Source of the DNA: Sphaerolaimus hirsutus
Taxonomy: Eukaryota > Nematoda > Chromadorea > Monhysterida > Sphaerolaimidae
DNA length: 64,000 nucleotides
Direction: 5' to 3'
Assembly: GCA_964036195.1 (NCBI GenBank)
Contig: OZ038451.1
Coordinates: 23,453,927 to 23,517,926 of the forward strand
The translations under genes and the position numbers were made by a program. The notes under the pieces are model-generated. The model made no database searches and had not been told where the DNA came from. It saw only the letters and a list, made by a program, of their open reading frames with translations. Position 1 is the stretch's first letter; each line of letters starts with the position of its first letter. Shown in pieces: positions 45,543 to 56,775 of this stretch.

Positions 45543-46017
45543 CTGACTTTGTTTGATTGGGGTAAAAAAGCGCCGGGAACTCGGCACATTTTTGCGCGGC
45601 GCAGCGCCCTGGCAATTCTCCAGCAGCTGCGGCAGCCGGGCGGCAATACGCGGCCGCCACGCGAACTGGGAGCAAGGAGGCCGGCCGCGCTATCAGTGTC
45701 ACGCTGCGCGGCGCAGTGCAGCCGCGCACAAGCCGCGTGTAGTGCAGTCGGACTGCGGCGCGGCGCGCACGCGTGCACGTCAAGCAGCTTTTCGGAAAGA
45801 CTAGTGACGCACGCGGCGTGGCCCGTGTTTCGACGACGCGACGCGCGCCGCACCGGTCGAGGTGCGGTTTTTGTGCGTGTGATTGTCACCCTCGGCCAGA
45901 TGGAATTCATTGTGGTTATTCTGCAAATCACTTCGATTGATAACAACCACCGTTAAACTAAAGCGTTCAAGTCGATTCAAGCGCCTCGTTTTGAAGCACA
46001 ATTTGTCGCGCGCCACC

Positions 46018-46024
46018 GTTTTAT
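46018..46024 (-). promoter_or_regulatory. Minus-strand TATA motif
   Basis: TATAAAA on the minus strand at the right edge of the CpG island points toward the K2P gene. About 30 bases downstream (near 45990) would be the start site. Together with the plus-strand TATA at 44314 it gives two promoters that fire toward each other across the island. Confidence 0.35.
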
Positions 46025-46237
46025 AGTGGTCGTTCGTCGGGCGGACAAGGGGGGGGGGGGGATCGCATACTACATATATATGCGGGCGGGGCGGGGCCCA
46101 ATTTCAACTGGACGCCACCGAAAGCCACACACTATATGTTGCATCTCGAGGCGAAAGTCACCCGCGGCGGCGCGCAGTGCACTGCACGATGCTGCGAGCG
46201 CATGCGGCGCGGCCGCACACGCCCCCTTTTCATGCCC

Positions 46238-46826
46238 TAGGGTTGGGAACCGGAACTGACTCGGTACCGAAGTGTGCCGATCATATTTCGGAACTGAGAA
46301 CCGAGAACCGGAACCGGAACTCATACCCGAACCGGAACTGACAGTCAAACTTCATATTTACCCGGAAGTGAACTAGATGCTCGAAAGAGCGGTTCCATGA
46401 ATTTCCGAGAAATTTCGTGAGCAAACACAGCGTTTGTGCATTTGTGTTTGGCCACTTTCCTCGTGCAAAATTACAACTTCTGACCCCCAACAAGGTAAAA
46501 AGGGTGCAAAACAATCTGGTGTCGCAGCGCAGACTGCCTCGTCGTTTTTAACCCAACACGCGATAATTTTGTTTTAAAAATACCCAACATTTAATCATTT
46601 TTTTGTCAGATAGTGATGTTTTTTAACTGTCAGTATTCGATAGACGGAGGTTCGACGGATGGAATATAATACAGCATCAAATATCTCGACTTCTACTGTT
46701 CCGTAATTTTGGAACCGCAACCGATACGCGAACCGATAATTTTCAGCACCGAACCGAACCGATACCGAACCGAAATTTTTCGGAACCGATAACCGGAACC
46801 GAAAATTTTGAAAATACCCAACCCTA
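46238..46826. mobile_element. hAT-like MITE, GAACCGGAAC body
   Basis: Ends TAGGGTTGGGAACCGG and AAAATACCCAACCCTA. Both arms are repeats of GAACCGGAACCG and CGGTTCCGAAAT around a unique 300-bp centre. The flanking 8-mers do not match, so the target duplication has been lost or one edge is rearranged. Confidence 0.75.
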
Positions 46827-47503
46827 CTACGCTGACCAAGCGACCCGTTTTATTTATGGGGTTCCGTGGGGCCTCTGCTCGCTAGTTGCCTAGTTTTTCC
46901 AGTTATACGATGCGATTCGGCATAACGGCGCGCCAGTGTTGATTGTGCCCGGCGCTGCACGTCCGATCGCAATTCCGACGCTGTGCTTTTTTATTTTCTT
47001 GGACTCAGAGTGAAATTGACATGGTTATTGGGTAGGGGTGAATTTTCACGCGGCGGTTTTCAATCTGTGCAACGATTTATCTATTGAGGTGCGATTGCAG
47101 CTAAGTCGTGTTGAAGGAATTTTGACGTAATATTTGTCGTGAAAATTTCGCGATTAACTCCGACCTCAATATGTTGGTGCTCAACCTTATTGCAGCCAGA
47201 TCTTTTGTGAAACACAGTGAAACATTTATTTTCACAGCGTAAAAATTATATCAATTTTATTTCAAGTGATTGCATGCACAATGCAATGCATTGACGGACG
47301 TAAAAGCGATGTTTTTTTCACACAGCGTATAATTATTTTTCGTTGCATTTAAACGGTCGATCTAGCTACAAGAAGGTTGATCATCAATATAGGTTGAAGT
47401 TATGGGGAAACGGGCAACCATTTTACATTTGCAAAGAAATATTCGTCATATTTTTCCCAACACCATTCAGCTGCACCTTTATGAAAACAGACATAAATAT
47501 TCA
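46827..47503. other. Spacer with no recognised feature
   Basis: I see no coding exon, no clear terminal repeats and no RNA gene in this stretch. Confidence 0.4.
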
Positions 47504-50019
47504 CTAGAGTGTCATGCCCCCCCTGCCGTCGCGCCACTGGCCGAAGGCGCCCAGGGTGTTCAGCGCCAAGCACAACATCGCCACCAGTGAGAACACCTGT
47601 GAAATGTGAAGCTGGGTGTGGTGTGTCAAGGTAAATATTTATACTCGGCGGACCGCATGCTATGCATTTTTTTCTGAGGGAAACACTCCATCGTGACGTC
47701 ATCATTAATAAAATAAAAATAATTCCAGCAAAAAAACATGACGGGAAAAACATTCCTCGTTTGTACGCGACTCCAACTTTTTTAAAATATTTTTATTTTT
47801 GTGAAAGTGCATACATAAGTATCCAGCTCGCGCGTTATCGACCAAGACATAAATAATTTTGGGCGCATACTCGCGGTCCGCCCAGTATACCTGGGGGCAG
47901 TCCCAAGCCTTGAAAAGTGTAAAGTGTCAAATGTAAAGTCAAATGCAAATTAAAGTGTCAAGCAAAACAAAAAAGAAAAGATTTTATTACTGAACTTTGC
48001 ATGACAATTGACAGTTTACTTTGCATTTGACTTTACATTTGACACTTTACTTTACACTTTACAGGGCTTGGGACTGCCACCAGGTGCCGATTCCGCATGT
48101 TGAGAAGTGATAAACCAATTTAGAAGTGAGACGTAAATAAAACGAGAAGTGAGAAGAGAAATGATAAGTCAGAATTGAACTGAGAAGTGAACTGAGAAGT
48201 GAAATCAGAAGTCAGAAGTGGGATGAGGATTAATAGTTTACTTAGCTTTAAACTTTTTACTTCAAATCTCACTTTTAAAATGGTTTTCACTTCTCCACTT
48301 GCGGATTTTGCACCATGGGGCTGTCATGCACTCCGTAAACTGTCAAATCATGTAAAATGTCAATTTAAATAAAAAGCAAATAGAATTTGCTGCTGAAATT
48401 TTGATATGTTCTATGACATTTTACAAGTTTGTATGGCATTTACATAACATTTTACACTTTACATTGTATGGGACTGCCAGCAGTTCTGCACCTTGTCATG
48501 CGTTAAGCCGGAGTTACAGCATAACGATAAATAGAAAGTGAAGCGACAAATACATGTCGCCGCAAATTCGATTACTCAAGAACGCTTGAAGATATCCATC
48601 CCTAAATTGACATGTTGAAAGCACTAACTGATATCTACATCGTGTCCAAAAATTATCCAAAACGCTCCAGTGGTTATTGAGATATCAATGAAAAACGAAT
48701 CTCAACGAGAAATGCTGCGGTCAGTGCTTTCAACGTGTCAATTTAGGGATGGATACCTTCAAGCGTTCTTGAGTGATTGAACTTGCGGCGACATGTATTT
48801 GTCGCTTCACCTTCTATTTATCGTTATGCTGTAACTCCGGCTATATGATGGCAAGCTCACTGGAGAAAAGTCTGGTAAATTTCAAGTGTTGTTTCGGAAT
48901 GTATTTTCGAAAAGATTTTTTTGCGAAATTGTTTTCGACTTTTTGTTTGCCATCGTTACCCCAAGCCACACTACCTAAATGTTTATAAGTGCTACAAAGT
49001 TCACTTCTCATGTCACTTCACAACATACTGAATTAATAAGCGTCTGTTTTCAAACTCCAACTGAACAAGGGGTATAAAACTGACCGCTGCAGACAAGTAA
49101 CTCAATTCGACGGGTGAAGACTGGTCGCAAGAAATTGCCGCGCCCACGACCGCGATGCAAACCACGGGCAAAAGAAGCACCGTGAACAAGCCACTATAGG
49201 CCAGTTCCTGCGAAACAAATTCTCCCAATAGCTTAACATTTTTATCGCTGCGTGTACTTACGGTTCAATAGAGCTGGTGCCAATATTATACCCTTTAAGA
49301 TCTGGTCAGACTGCATAACATAAAGAAATTTCAATCTATTTTTTTAACGATTTCCTACCGCCGGCTGTAACCTGGTAAATAGCCCACCCAATTTTGCGTA
49401 AAACCAAGTACTGTAATTCCTGGAAATATCCTCGAGGGTGATTGTTTCAGAGTGAGAATTTCGACGGGGGGCGGGGGTTAAACGAGGGGGGTATGTTGAG
49501 GGTGCGGGCTTAGTAATTCGCCAGAAATTTTTTGAACCCCCAGTACTAATTTGTTGTTTGAAACATATGCAAATGTAGAAAAATGCAACAATAACTGCCA
49601 TGCATAAGAGTCTACACACTTATATATAGGTACCTGAACATACATGGTTTAAACAGGTTCTAACGTAACACAGTCATTGTTTTTAACGTGTGTTCTACAT
49701 TTCCCGGATCACAAACCGTATGTTTTGTTATTTACACTTCTCGTTACACTCAATTTGGGGGGGGGTATTTCGAGGGGGGTTGGTATTTCGAGGGAGGTAT
49801 TTAGAGGGTGGGGGTATTTCGAGGGGGTATTTCGAGGAAATACGCTAAATATTAACACACCAGCAAAACAATTGGATCCAGCATGTAGATGAAGATCAGC
49901 ACGCTGAGCACGAACAGAAGGATAAATGCCAATACCAACACGACATACACAAAGATAGAGGCATCGCCAACGCAATTTGTGGCTACTGCGAACGAAATTA
50001 GCGATGCCAAAATGCTCAC
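47504..50019 (-). CDS. MARVEL-domain membrane protein (CMTM-like), 5' end missing
   Basis: Three phase-0 exons on the minus strand: 49861-50019 (53 codons), 49085-49207 (41 codons), 47504-47596 (30 codons plus stop). They join to a four-helix protein: TM1 SILASLISFAVATNCVG, TM2 FVYVVLVLAFILLFVLSVLI, a YMLDPIVLL turn, TM3 YSGLFTVLLLPVVCIAVVGA, a short polar loop, and TM4 YLSAAVFSLVAMLCLALNTL ending GAFGQWRDGRGG. This helix spacing and the A-x-V-F..A..Y/W-R ending are typical of MARVEL proteins of the CKLF-like/CMTM type, which act in membrane apposition and traffic. The first exon upstream (higher coordinates) was not found. If the kinin promoter is at 44314, this gene is nested in the kinin 5' intron on the opposite strand. 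Confidence 0.7.
47640..47889. mobile_element. TA-flanked MITE, TATACTCGGCGG ends
   Basis: TATACTCGGCGGACCGC at the left and GCGGTCCGCCCAGTATA at the right form a good inverted repeat with TA ends. The interior is the reverse complement of that in 7754-7998. It lies in the last MARVEL intron. Confidence 0.8.
47890..48315. repeat. Two adjacent fold-back repeats, GTAAAGTGTCAAATG and GAAGTGAGAAG types
   Basis: The first (about 47890-48080) has ends CTGGGGGCAGTCCCAAGCC and GGCTTGGGACTGCCACCAGG around AAGTGTAAAGTGTCAAATG words. The second (about 48080-48315) has CAGGTGCCGATTCCGCA and TGCGGATTTTGCACC around TGAGAAGTGA words. Related pairs occur at 52311-52573, 56945-57215, 60923-61162 and 61278-61400. 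Confidence 0.65.
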
Positions 50020-50111
50020 CTGAAAAATGTATACATTTTAGGGATCTGGTTTCACTCCCGCACCCTTTAAAGTGTATAGTAAAGTTTCGAGAGTTTGTAT
50101 GCAAAATGTAA

Positions 50112-51568
50112 TAAACACCTTCCCGGACAAGTTCACCACCCATTTTTTTATTTCACTTCAGATGCAATATCTCTGGCTATGGAAGTGGTATAAAGCTAAT
50201 TTTTGGTGGGTATATACACCTAACACCCCACTACTCCGTATCAATGGGGGAAGGTGCGGCGACTCACTACAGGGTGGGTCGCCCTATATGCAAAAATTTT
50301 TTGTGGCTTTTTCGGTGTCCCAAACAAGTTCACCACCCACTTGATTGGCTACACTACGAGGGCCATATCTCCAGCTGTGAGGGTGGTAGAAAGCTGAAAT
50401 TTGGGGGATGTCTTGCAAACAACCCCCTCTCACAATACACCAGTGGGTGGCCGCCAACGACCCACTACTGCATGGGTCGCGACATATAAAGTTGTTCATT
50501 TTTTTAAAACAACCCAAGTCTCCCAAACAAGTTTGTTAACCAACTGCATTATAAAAAAATGTTGTGAGAACATACCTGATATAAAATTGGGGTAGATTTG
50601 AACCCTAGCTCTGCTCATTAAAAATTTTACAGTAGGGCATGCACCCTGTCCCATAAACAGCAGACTGAAAATTTCACTTTAAACCAATTTTTTGTTTCAC
50701 ACTTAAAAAGTTGGTTTACAAAGGTTGGTAGGGGAGGGTCTGAGGTTCAAAGTTCTGTAAACAACATAACCTCTAAAATGCCTGCATAAGGAAATTTATT
50801 TGGGGTGAATGAAAAAGTAAAAATTTTGTCAAATTATGTTCCTGTGATAAAGTGATAATGACATCATAATATTCACCCCAAATAAATTTCCTTATGGAGG
50901 CATTTTAGAGGTCATGTTGTTTATGTAACTTTGAACCTTGGACACTTCCCTAGTGAACTTTGTAAACCAACTTTTTAAGTGTGAAACAAAAAATTGGTTT
51001 AAAGTGAAATTTTCAGTCTGCTGTTTATGGGACGGTGTGGGTGCCCTACCAAAAATTTTTGAATGATCAGAACGACGGTTCAAATCTGATTCAATTTTAT
51101 ATCAGGTATGTTCTCACAACATTTGTTATAATGCAGTTGGGTGGCAAACTTGTTTGGGACACTTGGGTTGATTTTAAAAAAATGAACAACTGTAAACGCA
51201 GCAATGCATACTGTAGTGGGTCGCTGGCAGGCAGCCCCACTGGTGTATTGTAAGGGGGGTTGTTGGCAAAACATCCCCCAAATTTCAGCTTTATACCAGC
51301 CTCACAGCTGGAGATACGACCCTCAAAGTATAGCTAATCAAGTGGGTGGTGAACTTGTTTGGGACACCAAAAACGCCAAAAAAATTGTTGTGTATAGGGC
51401 AACCCACCTTGCAGTGAGTTGCCCCACCTCCCCCCATTGAAGCAGAGTAGGAGAGTGTTACAACTTTATATATTCAACGTTTCAGGTTTATAACACCCCC
51501 ATAGACGGAGATATTACATCCGAAGTGAAATAAAAAATGGGTGGTGAACTTGTCCGGGAAGGTGTTTA
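50112..51568. mobile_element. 1.46-kb palindromic TA-flanked element, copy 2
   Basis: Same ends and interior as 4324-5778: TAAACACCTTCCCGG at the left and CCGGGAAGGTGTTTA at the right, with arms inverted over nearly the whole length around a centre near 50850. No transposase is present. Confidence 0.9.
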
Positions 51569-54500
51569 CATATTTGTCAAATGCCATACAAAATGTCAAA
51601 AGTTCAGTGATAAAGTCTTTTCTTTTTTACTTTAATTGAGATTTTACATGACATTTTACACTTTATTTTACACTTTACAGGGCGCGGCATAGCTCCTGGG
51701 TAGTTGAGTATTCAGCTGAATGTTGGAACAAACCAAAGCGGCGGGCTTCAACAGCCCTGGCAGTTGAGTAAAATAGCCAAGATTCAAATCCACCATTTTT
51801 TTCTAGTAACTTCCGAAATACAGAAGTTTTTGTCGCTTGCAATTGAAAATAACAATCAGTATGAAGGTAACTACGCTAACGCTGCAAAAATTCTTCATGG
51901 CGCGTGTGCGTGGCTGCGTGCGTATGTTCACTTGATAACATTTCGTGTATTTTACCGCCCAAACAATCCAGACATTTGTAAGAAAGCCGAGTAGAAGTAC
52001 CCATCGGTACACAAAGCAAACAAATAAATGACAACCTGTTTACTTTTCTAGTTTTATGTTGCGTGAAGGAAGGTAAAGTGAGAAAAGTTATAAGTTGTAT
52101 GAGCAGCACTGCACTGAGCCATTGTCGCCATCGAGCCAGTGTGATGATTTTGACATACGGTGTACTCTGACATATAGTGGAGCTGGCATGCTCAACGGAG
52201 CGGCAAGTGGACGACACGAACCCATTAGCCGCGGGCGGTTAATAAAAAGACACCATAACCAAAATCATGTGATCATACGATGAAACTCTCCAACATGATG
52301 CCGGGGTAGACCTGGCGCCTGTTCCGCAAGTAGAAAAGTTAAAAGTAAAGGGTTAAGAGTTGAGTAAAATGATAAATGATAAGTTAAAAGTAAAGGGTTA
52401 AGAGTTGAGTAAAATGATAAATGATAAGTTAGAAATAAAGTTAAAAGTTAAGAGTAAAATCATTTGTCGTTATACTCAATGTTAACTCTTAAATTTACTC
52501 ATAACTTGTCATTTGTCATTTTACTCAACTCCTACGTTTTAACTCTTAACTTTTCCACTTGCGGAACTGGCCCCTCGAAATACCCCCAGGGGGTTTATTA
52601 TTTCGCCAGCAAAATTTGAGAGGGGATAATTCGAGGGGGGGTCTATTATTTCGCCAGAAATTATCGGAAATACGCAGCCGTAGAAAAATCGAACAATCAC
52701 ATAGATTTATGTGTTTTTAGGCATATATTACTGTATATACACAAAAACCCTTCCCTAACGTCACTTGATCATCAGTTTTAACGTGTGTCCTGCATTGTAC
52801 AGATCACAAACTGCAGTATTTGTCATGTACGTTCACGTTTCACTCAATTTTAGGGGGGTATTTCGAGGGGGGGGGGTTATTATTTCCTCAGCCGAAATTT
52901 AGGGGGGTATTTTGAGGGGCGGTTAATTCAAGGGAGGGGGGATAATTCCAGGTAATACAGTAATCTTGGTTCATAATTCATATATTTAGGTTATGGTAAG
53001 TTTCCATACTAAGTGTGACGTCCGCCGACCGCCGAGTATACCTTATTTCGCAAATCGCACTCGCCTAGGTTAAAAACTGTCCAATCTCAAATAAAAACTT
53101 TGAATTGAATTTGAATTGCTCTAAGGTGGAACTGAACTGCGCGGCATGAAACTGCCCATGTAATCCTGCGTATGAAAATTTTTTCCAAACTTTTTTCCTA
53201 TAGTTCACTCAGACGTGAGGGGTTATTCAAGGAGGTCATCATCTGATCCTATTGCATTTTTGGACCATATGAAATATCAATTACCTATTTCGATTTCACT
53301 TTTCATATTTCTGTTGAACGATTGCTCTTCCATTTACTTCAGAACATCTGTCATTTCCCATGAATTAGATATTTTACACCTTTTTTCAAAACGTCAATTA
53401 TTTACAATTTTTCGAGATTCTACCCAAAAAAATTTTTAAAGAAATATTAAAGATATATTTAAGAAATTATCATACTTGGAAGATTTTTGTTGAACATTAC
53501 CACGAAGATCTTTGCGTTTGCACATTTCACTTTTTCATATAGAGTGGATTTTGGTCAGTGCGAATTCAACCCCATTGAGCTACGCCATGTCCCAGATCAA
53601 ATGATATACCGTTTTTTTGTTGTTCGACATCATGCTTGATGAAATAAAAAATTCCCCAAGACCGGTCGCAGTCCGGCGACTATCCAAAATTCAATTCATT
53701 CAAACCGTCGAACCTCGAAGGCTTTCACGTTTCAGCTCCTAGCCAACGAAATATTTAGCTAGCTGGTTCCGTGAAACATCGGACACAACTTTTCGACCGT
53801 TTCAAGGACATCATCATATACGTTTTTAGCCCACTGCGTTGTCCCGAGATTATTTTTGACGCATTGGCCAAGCCGATCAGAATCGACCCAGGGGCCAGAA
53901 AGTCAAAAATAGCACAATTGTGTGAATGGCGTGGGCAGATAAACAGCCAAACGGAAATCTGACAAGATTTGTGTGAATGTTCGCCGCATCCGTCCGCGGT
54001 GCAGAATGGCCGTGGCGACAAATAAATCGTCGATTTTTAAAAGTCGATAACTCCAAAATTTGGAAAATTGAGCGAAGTACAGAGAAGGCATCTAGAATTG
54101 ATCCGGAGATAAGCACAATTGTTTACCGGACTTCTTCCTGGATGCTTTTTTGTTCCCGTTCAAATGCATTTTGTCGTAAGGCCACTTCTCGCTTTTAGTG
54201 ATTTATATTTTGAGAGTTGAGGCTGAAAATTTGACATTTTATTATGACACTTCGAAATTTTACGATAGTCAGCGAGCACACTTGTCGGAGTATTTATCAC
54301 TATCAGAGTATCGGAAACTCAACTAAAATGCGATTTTCTCGAAATCGACTTTTTGAGTTTATCAACTTTCAGAAGAAGCGACTTGCAAACGTCACATTGC
54401 GGCAGCGCCCGGCCCCATTCACAAAATGTCCCTGCGCTCGTTAATAATCGCTCATTGCAAACGAATTGAAAGAAAGCCATTTACATCGATCATTTCTGCA

Positions 54501-56775
54501 TCGACACACCGGCCGATTGTATTGATGATGGCAAACTGTAATGGCGCCACAAAAACACACGTTGGGCGGGAAATCGACGATGTCGATATAACGAGTTGAG
54601 AAATTGCAAGGAATACACTTTTACAATAATACACAATAAATCTAACTGAAACGAAGTAAACAAACCAAACCTGGATTTTAGCATGAATTTGGCGCCCAAG
54701 GCTGTGCTAAGTTCGTGGCAACAGCTATGGCAAAAGTGCACTGGACACGAGTTAGCCGCCCTTGACGTGCGCGCATCAAGCAGAGTGCCAGTTAATCAAT
54801 CGGCGCCGCCGCGGTGCAGAACTGCACGTGGGCCCGAGTCAGAGTTGTTAAAAGTGCTGAACTTTTTTCAAAGTAAACGTAAAAGTAAAGTATTTTATTT
54901 TTACCCATCTCTGATTACAGAAAACGTAAAGTAAATTATTTACATTTACACTGGATAAAAGGTGAGTAAACGTTAATATTTTACCAGTGTTTTTACTCAG
55001 GCAAAACGTAAAAGCAAGTGTTTTTTTCAATTTTGTAGACAGTAAAACATAACTATTAGAAGTAAAAGCGAGAGTCACCACCTTTCCTAGGCGTCAAAAC
55101 ATCGATCATTTCCGCAGTCATTTTTGCAGCGTTTCAATTCATTTGAGTGATTTTTGCTTTGAATGCACCCGATTAACTTTTATGCACCCGAGTACTTTCA
55201 AAAATTATGCGTAAAGGTGAGTACAGGTATTTTTTCCAAAGGAAACGTAAACGTATTTACTCAGTACTCGAGTATACGTAGGTATCTTTCGAGTAAACGT
55301 AAATACGTTTTAACAACTGTATGGCCAAGCCGCGCGCTCGCCGGCTCGGCTGTCGCGTCGTGGCAAGGGAGCAGCTTCACACCGCGGCGGCCGGGTAACC
55401 GGGGCAGCGCGGCGCGGCGGCGCGCCGCAGATGGATGGGGCGGCCGGCCCGGCGGACCGACTAGAGCGGCCGACTGCACAGTCGCTTGACCGGTGCCCAT
55501 CGAGCCCCGGTGTGACAGTGACACCGGGCGCCCAGTGGCCGTGGGCGTGACAACGGCCGGTCGGCCCCGTCGCACTCATAGGGGATTTTTGGGGTAGCAT
55601 TTTAGGAGGGCGTCTGCCAAAGTTTGCATGGTTATGACTCAGCAACCACTTGGCGAAATTTGTCGTAAATTGGATATAATGTGGTTTCATGTCGGGGCTA
55701 ACACGAAAATCGAAAGCATCCGTATACGCCCATCCTGTCCCGAGATAGGGTGGGTCTGAAGAAAAGTAAATTTTTAGATTTTTTTTGTGTGTCGCCTGGA
55801 ACATGCAAACTTTGAATCTCAACAACTCGGCTATTTCATGGCCGATTTTGTCCATTTGACTTTTATTATGATCATAAATGTTTGAAGAATTCATTTTTGA
55901 AGTCAAATTTGCGATTTAGAATTTACCAAAAATCAAAATTCGCCACATTATATCCAATTTTCGACAAATATCGACAAATGGTTGCTGAGTTACAACCATG
56001 CAAACCTTGGCGAACCCCCCCCCCCTAAAATGCCACCCCCAAAATCCCCCCTGGTCGCTTTGCTTGCGCAGGGCGCAGTGCACTGCCTCGGCGCAGGTCG
56101 TTCGGCCCACTTAGCGACGCCGCTTGACGACACGACCGCATCATGTGCACGGCTATCAATGAGAGCGGCGGTTAAGGGCACACGACTGCGTCCTTGATCG
56201 GCACTTGTTTTACGCCCAGCTACCCAGGGCCCACCCGCGACACCAAGCTCCACTTAGTTGTTTTATTGTGAATATTTTTCACCTCGAAACGGTGGAATAA
56301 AAGAGCAGACTTAGGATTATTTGAGGTGAGTGAGGGTGTGTATGAAAGTGATGTTGATATTGTGGACACTGGTATAGTCTGCTGACTGCACAGTCCATCG
56401 GAAATCTACCATAACTCATCTGAATAATGAACTAACAATTGAATAGGTTCATCAAAACATTGTCACACGCTAGTTTACTGTTATGAAATGCCAGATCATT
56501 TTGGTAAACTGTTACAAAAAAACACAGTACGAAACACTGTACAGAGTTGTACAGTGTTTCCTACTGTTTAGTGCAAACAGTTTACAAAAATGGTAGAGCA
56601 TGTCATAATGGCAAACAAATATGTTTGGTGCATTGATTTCAACCGTGGCTATAATTTAGCAAAATATATTCTAAAAAAATTTGTTGCCAAAAAAAACACA
56701 TTCCTGAAATTATGGTAGAATTCAGTTGAACCGCTCAATATAAATAAAAAAGCCACAACCCCCCCCCCCCCGCAG
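51569..56775. other. Large gap upstream of the kinin coding region
   Basis: No gene is supported. It contains fold-back repeats at 51580-51690 and 52311-52573, the TACCGTATTTC-type element 52573-52962, a TATACTCGGCGG remnant ending at 53041, the CAGAGTTGTT element 54840-55319, and GC-rich blocks at 55320-55580 and 56060-56240. Scattered open frames at 53750-54640 share no consistent splice structure or family. 56770-56775 is the CGCAG acceptor directly before the kinin ATG. Confidence 0.5.
54840..55319. mobile_element. hAT-like MITE, CAGAGTTGTT ends, GTAAACGT body
   Basis: Begins CAGAGTTGTTAAAAGTGCTG and ends ACGTTTTAACAACTG. The body has AACGTAAAAGTAAAGTATTT words. It belongs to the family of 12669-13153 and 34487-35018. 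No matching flanking 8-mer is seen. Confidence 0.7.

Larger units (their letters stand above)
43980..46230. promoter_or_regulatory. CpG-rich island
   Basis: The region is strongly GC-rich and rich in CG dinucleotides compared with its A/T-rich surroundings, with many CCGCCG and GGCCGCC runs. It starts with a perfect cAMP-response-element word and contains TATA motifs on both strands. It lies between the K2P start (minus strand, 42271) and the kinin coding region (plus strand, from 56776), so it is the best candidate for their promoters. A short TAGAAGAAATACGG transposon remnant sits at 45075-45136. Confidence 0.55.

Noticed and set aside
45543..45946. A long minus-strand open frame of about 200 codons across the CpG island
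   Set aside because: Arg/Ala-rich composition and opposite-strand long frames show it is a by-product of GC-rich sequence; only the cysteine-bearing last part (45335-45542) is kept as a tentative exon.
53750..54640. A possible receptor-like or other gene on the minus strand
   Set aside because: Hydrophobic fragments occur in several frames, but no consistent splice sites or family motif could be followed.
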